A DNA stretch of 7,354 bases, from NCBI GenBank assembly GCA_031285575.1, contig JAITVX010000077.1, positions 1-7,354 of the forward strand, written 5' to 3'. Shown piece by piece: positions 1 through 4,729 of this stretch (the stretch's first letter is position 1; every line of letters starts with the position of its first letter). This DNA is from Bacteroidales bacterium (GTDB lineage Bacteria; Bacteroidota; Bacteroidia; Bacteroidales; VadinHA17). The notes under the pieces were generated by a model. The model saw only the letters and a program-made list of their open reading frames with translations, was not told the origin of the DNA and ran no database searches. The position numbers and the translations under genes were made by a program.

Positions 1-47
1 GCAGCATAAAACCGTCATTTTAATTATCCGGGGCTAAAGTGCACCGA

Positions 48-262
48 ATTAATTTTGTATTGCGGTTCATGTCCGGCCCGGCATGGCAAATTAATTCCGT
101 ATTTCAAACCGCAGGCGCCGGGGTGCGGTAAATTAATTTTATAACACAGGAACATCAGGCCCGGGCAGGGCAGATTAATTTCATATTTCAAACCGTTGGG
201 GCAACGGTACGGTACATTACAGAATTAATTTCACCCGGCGTTGCAACGGTACAGTACATTAA
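48..262. repeat. Degenerate 42-bp tandem repeat array upstream of dnaN
   Basis: Units begin with ATTAATT at 48, 90, 132 and 174, each exactly 42 bases apart. The next grid points, 216 and 258, start ATTACAGA and ATTAACA, and the AATTAATT box of the fifth unit is displaced to 223-230. A second element, GCAACGGTAC(G/A)GTACATTA, occurs at 201 and 243, again 42 apart. Units 2 (90-131) and 4 (174-215) agree at 32 of 42 positions. Each unit pairs an AT-rich palindromic box with a GC-rich half that often has dyad symmetry: GCCCGGGC at 159-166, ACCGTTG/CAACGGT arms at 192-208, CGTTGCAACG at 239-248, ACCGCA/TGCGGT at 108-129. The period is 14 codons and also four helical turns. Bases 6-47 may be a further eroded unit, so the array may run past the window edge. 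Function unknown. The units are too degenerate and the shared part too short for a CRISPR. Confidence 0.75.
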
Positions 263-358
263 CATGAAAATGACTGAAATAGGCTTTTTCGGGGAATACA
301 AATAAATACCCATGTAGAAAAAATAAATTCCTGTGGTTTTACATATCAGTTTTTTTTG

Positions 359-435
359 TATCATTGTATGGTCATCAATTTAATACAGATCATTCGTAAA
401 GGCAGTTGATTATTAAATTATTGACAGTAGTTTAA
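359..435 (+). promoter_or_regulatory. Candidate promoter region of the dnaN operon
   Basis: The AT-rich stretch from about 290 to 466 has no gene and should hold the dnaN promoter. The Bacteroidota housekeeping consensus is about TTTG at -33 and TAnnTTTG at -7. Two weak fits are visible. One is TATCATTG at 359-366 (one mismatch), just after a run of eight T. The other is TTG at 406-408 with a 19-base spacer to TAGTTTAA at 428-435, which would put the start near 442 and leave a leader of about 25 bases. A sigma70-like TTGACA at 421-426 is also present. None is convincing enough to choose. The dnaN leader just before the ATG is A-rich with no Shine-Dalgarno sequence, as is usual in this phylum. 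Confidence 0.25.
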
Positions 436-466
436 ACGAATAAATAAATTAAAAAAACACATAGAA

Positions 467-1597
467 ATGAAATTTGTAGCATCAAGTTCCGAACTGCTTG
501 GACATCTTCAGGCCATCAGCAAAGTAATAAGCTCGAAAAACACCCTGCCTATTCTTGATAATTTCCTTTTTAACCTTTCCGGAAATGAACTCGAAATCAC
601 GGCGTCAGACCTTGAATCGACCCTCATTACGCGGATGACGCTCGAAAACACCGACGGCGACGGCTCAATAGCCCTTCCGGCGCGTATTTTGCTCGACACG
701 CTTAAAGAATTTTCGGCGCAGCCCCTTACATTCGATATTAACCTCAGCACCCTGGCCACAGTTATTGTATCCGAAAACGGCAAATTCAACATAATGGGGC
801 AAAACAGTATCGACTTTCCAGCCCTTCCGGCAATAAAAAAAGAAAGAGCATTCGCCTTCAATATAAACTCCGACGTTATGCTTGCCGGCATAGCAAAAAC
901 GCTTTTTGCAACCGCCGCCGATGAACTGCGGCCTGTAATGGGAGGTATCTTCATCGCAACCACTGCCGACATGGTAACGTTTGTAGCCTCCGATGCGCAC
1001 AAACTTGTGCGTTATCAGCGCACCGACGCCAGCGCCGAAAACGCCGCATCGTTCATCCTTTCCAAGAAACCGGCTTCTCTCTTGAAAAACATACTGCCGC
1101 GCGAAGACGGAACCGTAAACGTGGAGGTTGATGATAAAAACGCATTTTTCACACTCAGCACATATAAAGTTGTCTGCCGTCTTGTTGAAGGAACCTATCC
1201 GAACTACAACTCGGTTATACCTAAAAACAACCCGCGAAAAGTAACCGTTGACAGGGCAGAGTTGTATAACACGCTTAAACGTGTTGCCGTTTTCTCGAAC
1301 CAGGCAAGCAACCTCATCAAGCTGAAAGTAACCGGCAACCAGATAACAGTGTCGGCGCAGGACATCGACTTCTCAATTTCAGCCTACGAAAGAATCAAGT
1401 GCCAGTACGACGGCGAAGATATTGAGATAGGCTTCAAATCGAGTTTCCTCCTCGACATTCTTTCAAACCTCAGTTCAACAGATGTGATGGTAGAACTTGC
1501 CGACCCGACAAAAGCCGGCCTGTTTCTTCCGGCCATAGCCGAAAACGAATCGGAAGACCTGCTGATGTTGCTAATGCCAATGATGATAAACGCATAA
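467..1597 (+). CDS. dnaN: DNA polymerase III beta subunit (sliding clamp)
   Basis: The protein is 376 residues, close to the usual 365-380 of bacterial clamps. It should form a dimeric ring around DNA that tethers the replicative polymerase and recruits repair and mismatch proteins through a hydrophobic pocket. The N-terminus (MKFVASSSELLGHLQAISKV, then SSKNTLPILDNFLF) is the classic first-domain opening. Three clamp domains of about 120 residues fit the length: roughly 1-120, 121-245 and 246-376. Family hallmarks include GTYPNYNSVIP in the middle domain, and the C-terminus LLMLLMPMMINA matches the MPM ending of clamps. The ATG at 467 is the only start that gives this N-terminus. It is the first gene of an operon with the exonuclease downstream. 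No dnaA is visible nearby, and the leader carries the 42-base repeat array. Identification is very secure. Confidence 0.97.
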   Translation: MKFVASSSELLGHLQAISKVISSKNTLPILDNFLFNLSGNELEITASDLESTLITRMTLENTDGDGSIALPARILLDTLKEFSAQPLTFDINLSTLATVIVSENGKFNIMGQNSIDFPALPAIKKERAFAFNINSDVMLAGIAKTLFATAADELRPVMGGIFIATTADMVTFVASDAHKLVRYQRTDASAENAASFILSKKPASLLKNILPREDGTVNVEVDDKNAFFTLSTYKVVCRLVEGTYPNYNSVIPKNNPRKVTVDRAELYNTLKRVAVFSNQASNLIKLKVTGNQITVSAQDIDFSISAYERIKCQYDGEDIEIGFKSSFLLDILSNLSSTDVMVELADPTKAGLFLPAIAENESEDLLMLLMPMMINA

Positions 1598-1600
1598 ACC

Positions 1601-2368
1601 GTGGAACTGAAACTGAAACGGCCGATTGCCTTTTTTGATACCGAAACAACCGGCATAAGCATTACTGCTGATCGCATAGTCGAAATATCTGTACTGAAAA
1701 TAAACCTTAACGGCGTTGAGGAATGGATGAGTTCGCGGGTTAACCCCGAAATGTCTATCCCGGCACAAGCCACAGCAATACATGGCATTACCGATGCTGA
1801 TGTATCCACAGCACCAAAGTTCCGCGAACTTGCAAAAAAACTTGCGGCTTTCATGGAAGGCTGCGATATGGCCGGGTATAATGCACTGCGATTCGACCTG
1901 CCGCTTCTTGCCGAGGAATTCCTCAGGGCCGATGTCGATTTCAATTTCAGAAAAAGGAAATATGTTGATGCGCAGGTAATTTTCCATAAAAAAGAACAGC
2001 GCACACTGTCGGCAGCCTACATGTTTTACTGCAACAGGGAACTGGAAGGAGCGCATGGCTCAAAAGTTGATACCATGGCAACCTACGAAGTGCTTAAATC
2101 GCAACTCGACAGATATGAAGACCTTGAAAACGACATTGACAAACTTGCAGAATACAGTTCTTTTAACAACAATGTCGATTTTGCCGGAAGAATAATAATT
2201 AACGACAAGGGTGTGGAGATGTTTAACTTCGGAAAGCACAAAGGCAAAACCGTTGAGGAAGTGCTTGCAATAGAGCCGTCGTATTACTCGTGGATGATGA
2301 ACAGCGACTTCCCGCTTTACACCAAAAAAATACTTACAGAAATTAAATTAAGGTCATTCGGAAAATAA
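1601..2368 (+). CDS. DEDDh 3'-5' exonuclease (DnaQ/epsilon-like) with ExoX-like C-terminal domain
   Basis: The protein is 255 residues. An N-terminal RNase H-fold exonuclease domain (about 8-165) shows all five metal/catalytic residues of the DEDDh class: D13 and E15 in FDTETTG, D99 in GYNALRFDLPLL, and H152 and D157 in GAHGSKVDT. Residues about 208-245 (NFGKHKGKTVEEV, then SYYSWMMNSDFP) match the small ExoX-like C-terminal module found on many stand-alone exonucleases. Likely role: trimming 3' ends of DNA in repair or replication, perhaps with the clamp encoded next door. Whether it is the replicative proofreading subunit cannot be told from sequence. The start is GTG, 3 bases after the dnaN stop. 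No in-frame ATG lies early enough to keep the catalytic FDTETTG, so GTG is required. Close spacing implies co-transcription and probably translational coupling with dnaN. Confidence 0.9.
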   Translation: MELKLKRPIAFFDTETTGISITADRIVEISVLKINLNGVEEWMSSRVNPEMSIPAQATAIHGITDADVSTAPKFRELAKKLAAFMEGCDMAGYNALRFDLPLLAEEFLRADVDFNFRKRKYVDAQVIFHKKEQRTLSAAYMFYCNRELEGAHGSKVDTMATYEVLKSQLDRYEDLENDIDKLAEYSSFNNNVDFAGRIIINDKGVEMFNFGKHKGKTVEEVLAIEPSYYSWMMNSDFPLYTKKILTEIKLRSFGK

Positions 2369-2375
2369 ATAGATT

Positions 2376-2987
2376 ATGAAAATAATATGCCTGGGACTTA
2401 ATTACAGACAACATTGCATTGAAACAGGATGGCAGTTCCCTGTTGAGCCTGTTGTGTTTCTGAAACCCGATTCGGCGCTGCTGAAAAACAATAAACCGTT
2501 CTTTCTGCCCGATTTTTTAGAGAATATCCATTATGAAGCCGAAGTTGTGGTGAAAATAAGCAAGCTTGGCAAAAGCATCGCCGCCAAATACGCCTCACGC
2601 TACTATAATGAGGTTACGGTGGGGATAGATATTACCGCCCGCAGCCTTCAGAACAGACAGATAAAGGCAGGCCTCCCGTGGGACTTGGCAAAAGGATTTG
2701 ACGGTTCGGCTCCAATCGGCACCTTCATACCCCTGAGTGAAGCCGGCAATATCGACAACCTCGACTTCAGTCTTAAAATTAACGGTAAAACGGTTCAGGA
2801 AAGTAACACTTCCGACCTTATATTCAGCGTTGACACGGTAATTGAATACGTTTCAAAATTTTATACCCTTAAAACAGGTGATATTATCTTTACTGGAACG
2901 CCTTCAGGGGTAGGGAAACTGAATAAAAACGATAATCTGGTAGCATATTTGGGAAACAAACCGGTTCTCGACTTTGTAATTAAGTGA
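2376..2987 (+). CDS. Fumarylacetoacetate hydrolase (FAH) family protein, acylpyruvase-like
   Basis: The protein is 203 residues, the short single-domain form of the FAH superfamily (YcgM/FAHD1-like, usually 200-225 residues). Family signatures are in order: an N-terminal GLNYRQHCIE; the KPDSALL segment; metal ligands E54 and E56 in HYEAEVVVKI and D85 in GIDITARSLQ; K106 in WDLAKGFDGSAPIG; and the C-terminal FTGTPSGVG. Members bind Mg2+ or Mn2+ and cleave or decarboxylate beta-diketo acids such as acylpyruvates and oxaloacetate, or isomerise related compounds. The exact substrate here cannot be assigned. It starts 7 bases after the exonuclease stop and is presumably in the same transcript, although no functional link to replication is obvious. 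It is the last intact gene of the operon: the sequence beyond its TGA has no recognisable gene until the methyltransferase relic. Confidence 0.88.
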   Translation: MKIICLGLNYRQHCIETGWQFPVEPVVFLKPDSALLKNNKPFFLPDFLENIHYEAEVVVKISKLGKSIAAKYASRYYNEVTVGIDITARSLQNRQIKAGLPWDLAKGFDGSAPIGTFIPLSEAGNIDNLDFSLKINGKTVQESNTSDLIFSVDTVIEYVSKFYTLKTGDIIFTGTPSGVGKLNKNDNLVAYLGNKPVLDFVIK

Positions 2988-3105
2988 TTACATCAGCATA
3001 CAGCTGAAACAACATCTGGGCATTGTCGAATTGCTGAAGTTCCGGAAAAATTTTTAGAGCATTTACTTTCTTTTTTCTCTCCGATGTAAATCAATAAGTT
3101 ACAAT

Positions 3106-3131
3106 ACTATACCGTAGTACTGCGGTATAGT
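3106..3131. promoter_or_regulatory. 26-bp near-perfect palindrome, candidate operator or hairpin
   Basis: The arms ACTATACCG (3106-3114) and CGGTATAGT (3123-3131) are exact reverse complements. The centre continues the symmetry through AGTACT with a single mismatched pair, which would be G-U in RNA, so the whole 26 bases are symmetric but for one pair. No T-run follows, so a terminator is unlikely. The right arm overlaps TATAGTTG (3126-3133), one mismatch from the Bacteroidota -7 consensus TAnnTTTG. The site lies about 70 bases before the methyltransferase relic. An operator for a regulator of that gene is a reasonable guess, but nothing here proves it. Confidence 0.45.
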
Positions 3132-3133
3132 TG

Positions 3134-3145
3134 CATCAATTGATG
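3134..3145. promoter_or_regulatory. 12-bp perfect palindrome CATCAATTGATG
   Basis: A perfect 12-base palindrome sits two bases after the 26-base palindrome and 53 bases before the ATG of the methyltransferase relic. Two dyads this close suggest a protein-binding region rather than a terminator. It also contains an ATG (3143) opening a 21-codon frame that ends at 3208, overlapping the methyltransferase start. Such a short frame may be chance or a coupling leader. Function unknown. Confidence 0.3.
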
Positions 3146-3198
3146 AATATAAATAATATAGGGCTTGCAAACATAGGGCATACCAACAGGCTGCTTAA

Positions 3199-3473
3199 AT
3201 GCAGTTGAATCACATTTACACCGGCGATGCGGCTAAAGTACTGTGCACACTTCCAGCCGGTAGCGTCGATTGCTGCGTAACAAGCCCGCCGTACTACGGC
3301 TTGCGGAACTATAAATTGGGATGGAAGAAACACCGGGAGACTACATAAACAGGCTGGTTGAAGTTTTTACAGAGGTTCACCGGATATTGAAACCCACCGG
3401 TACACTGTGGCTCAACATGGGCGACAGCTATAACGGCAGCGGCATCTTCGCGTTTTCAACCATTAAAAACTAA
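3199..3473 (+). pseudogene. Broken beta-class N4/N6 DNA methyltransferase, frameshifted and C-terminally truncated
   Basis: The first frame starts at ATG 3199 and reads MQLNHIYTGDAAKVLCTL, then PAGSVDCCVTSPPYYGLRNY, a canonical DNA methylase opening with catalytic motif IV (TSPPYY). It runs off family sequence after about 3321 and stops at 3348. The homology resumes in another frame from 3321 (EETPGDYINRLVEV, then VHRILKPTGTLWLNMGDSY, NGSG) and stops at 3473. The joint fits loss of one A in GGATGG (expected reading L-G-M-E-E) plus loss of about four residues, the usual GQ segment after LRxY. After GSG the sequence no longer resembles the family. The target-recognition region and the C-terminal S-adenosylmethionine motif (FxGSG) are absent, so it cannot be active. 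A complete enzyme would methylate adenine N6 or cytosine N4 in a short target, either as an orphan or with a restriction enzyme. No restriction gene is visible. A second ATG at 3321 could restart translation, but the product would lack both key motifs. Confidence 0.85.
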
Positions 3474-3570
3474 AATTATGCAACAGGAAATAATAAATGA
3501 ATAACATTTTATACATCAATAAAATAAAACATAAAAGAAGATTTAAGAAAATATATAAAACAGTTTGTAA
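3474..3570. other. AT-rich junction without a recognisable gene
   Basis: This stretch between the methyltransferase relic and the tRNA fragment is strongly A/T-rich and differs sharply from the flanking genes. No 5' half of the neighbouring tRNA can be found in it: a strand pairing with the TCTCGCT acceptor, that is AGCGAGA, is missing. Small frames occur, such as 3478-3504, but none looks like a gene. It is probably the end of a decayed inserted segment. Confidence 0.5.
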
Positions 3571-3619
3571 TATGATTCATAATCATGAGGTCGGCGGTTC
3601 AAGCCCGCCTCTCGCTACC
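3571..3619 (+). pseudogene. 3' half of a tRNA gene, anticodon CAT (Met-like), putative integration-site remnant
   Basis: The 3' half folds as a tRNA. The anticodon stem is TATGA/TCATG (3571-3575 with 3583-3587, outer pair T-G), with the seven-base loop TTCATAA giving anticodon CAT at 3578-3580. A five-base variable loop, AGGTC, is at 3588-3592. The T arm is GGCGG, TTCAAGC, CCGCC at 3593-3609. The 3' acceptor strand is TCTCGCT (3610-3616), followed by discriminator A3617 and CC. The third base of CCA is not encoded. The 5' half (acceptor strand, D arm) is absent, so this is not functional. CAT could be elongator Met or Ile2; the loop fits Met but I cannot be certain. Loss of symmetry at the outermost anticodon-stem pair suggests the copied segment begins near 3572, where tyrosine integrases commonly recombine. 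Confidence 0.75.
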
Positions 3620-3622
3620 CGA

Positions 3623-3664
3623 ACAGAAGAGGCTTGCATGGAATTGCAGGCCTCTTCTGTTTTT
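3623..3664 (+). terminator. Intrinsic terminator after the tRNA remnant
   Basis: A 16-bp stem has its left arm at 3623-3638 (ACAGAAGAGGCTTGCA) and its right arm at 3645-3660 (TGCAGGCCTCTTCTGT). There is one G-U pair, a six-base loop TGGAAT and an immediate T-run (3660-3664). It starts six bases after the tRNA discriminator base, so it probably served the original intact tRNA gene. On the minus strand no T-run follows, so it is not clearly a terminator for the converging heme operon, whose stop codon is at 3722. It would also block any transcript arriving from the dnaN side. Confidence 0.85.
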
Positions 3665-3721
3665 AAGCAGTAATTTATCCGGTATGGAATAAATTCAAAT
3701 CTGTATAATTACTCCCATATC

Positions 3722-4729
3722 TCACTCAACCCCGATAATATCCACGATACCCCCGGCCCACCTGTCAGAGTCGTTAAGGCTGGTAACCACGTCGAGATTA
3801 CGGCCGCCGGCAGACAGGAATACTTCCTTATACTCCTCTCCAAGTTCAACGGTTGTTTCGAGGCAGTCGGCTACAAACGAGGGGGATACTATCAGTACGT
3901 TCCTTTTATCTGTGCGTGGGAGTTTTGTCAGAACGGTGTCGGTAAACGGTTCCGTCCATTTGCGGGAGAACCGCGACTGGAACGCCGTTGAATACGCGCC
4001 TTCGCGCAGGCCGAGGCTGCCGGCTATGAACGCCGTGGTGCGGTAGCAGTGCATGCGGTAGCACCGGTTGCAGCCCGGTGGGAAGTTACCGGACAGGCGG
4101 CACTGCATGCAGTTTGCCCCGGGGGTGGCTTTCTGAAGGCAGCGCAGCGGCAGGCCGTGATAGGAGAATAGTATATGGTCGTAGTTGCCGGTGTCGTTCT
4201 CCCGTATCCTTTCGCTGATTGCAGCGATGTATGAGGGATGCTGGTAGAACGGCCCGGTGAAATGCACTTCGGGTATCATTTCCCAGCGGCTTACCGTGCG
4301 CATTATGTTTTCGTATATTGAGCCTACGGTGGAGGAAGCATAGTGTGGAAACAGAGGGAAAACAACTATCTTATCGGGCGACATTTTCCTTACATCTTCG
4401 AGGACATTGCCGATGGACGGGTTTCCGCAGTTCATTGCGCCAACGGCCATGTCGGCAGGGGGCAAAAGGCGCTGCACCTTTTCTACAAGCCGTGCGAGGT
4501 TGTATTGCAGCGGCGAGCCGTCGGGTGTCCATACTTTTTTGTAGCGTCGCGCCGAGGCCAACGCGCGGAAGGGAACAATAACAAGGTTTACCAGCAGTTT
4601 GCGCAGCAGCCACGGCATGTCGATAACACGCCTGTTGCCGAGGAACTGCGAAAGGTAACGCGCCACATGCCTGCGCCGGGGTGCGTCGGGGGTGCCGGTG
4701 TTTACGAGTATAATTATCCTTCCGCTCAT
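3722..4729 (-). CDS. hemH: Ferrochelatase with an internal four-cysteine insert
   Basis: The 335-residue enzyme inserts Fe2+ into protoporphyrin IX, the last step of heme synthesis. The N-terminal IIILVNTGTPDAP and SARRYKKVWTPDGSPL are family signatures. The catalytic histidine is H191 in FSYHGLP, and the acidic pair E291/E295 lies in FVADCLETTVELGEEY. The Cys before E291 replaces the His of the human enzyme, as in E. coli. Between H191 and the conserved CYRTT (C228) there are about 20 extra residues compared with E. coli, holding C207-X2-C210 and C220-X2-C223. Ferrochelatases with a [2Fe-2S] cluster bound by four cysteines in an internal segment are known, first described from Bdellovibrio, and this arrangement fits. 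A zinc site is the alternative. No membrane segment is evident. The ATG overlaps the hemG stop by four bases (ATGA), so translation is probably coupled. It is the last gene of the operon. Confidence 0.95.
   Translation of the reverse strand: MSGRIIILVNTGTPDAPRRRHVARYLSQFLGNRRVIDMPWLLRKLLVNLVIVPFRALASARRYKKVWTPDGSPLQYNLARLVEKVQRLLPPADMAVGAMNCGNPSIGNVLEDVRKMSPDKIVVFPLFPHYASSTVGSIYENIMRTVSRWEMIPEVHFTGPFYQHPSYIAAISERIRENDTGNYDHILFSYHGLPLRCLQKATPGANCMQCRLSGNFPPGCNRCYRMHCYRTTAFIAGSLGLREGAYSTAFQSRFSRKWTEPFTDTVLTKLPRTDKRNVLIVSPSFVADCLETTVELGEEYKEVFLSAGGRNLDVVTSLNDSDRWAGGIVDIIGVE

Noticed and set aside
48..262. CRISPR array
   Set aside because: The period is regular, but the conserved part is only about 7-18 bases, the supposed spacers resemble one another, and no cas genes are present.
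264..305. 13-codon frame MKMTEIGFFGEYK upstream of dnaN
   Set aside because: Too short to support. It is the tail of the open frame through the 42-base array and has no ribosome-binding or conservation evidence visible here.
1..466. Replication origin near dnaN
   Set aside because: No TTATCCACA-type DnaA boxes or clear AT-rich unwinding element arranged with them were found, and dnaA is not present. The 42-base units do not contain DnaA-box cores.
508..1002. Minus-strand frame of 164 codons within dnaN
   Set aside because: It lies entirely inside the conserved clamp gene, with low-complexity Ser/Arg/Val composition expected of an antisense shadow.
3497..3673. 58-codon frame starting MNNILYINKIKHKRRF
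   Set aside because: It reads straight through the tRNA fragment (giving the VGGSSPPLA-type peptide that tRNA T arms spuriously encode) and through the terminator hairpin, so it is not a credible gene.
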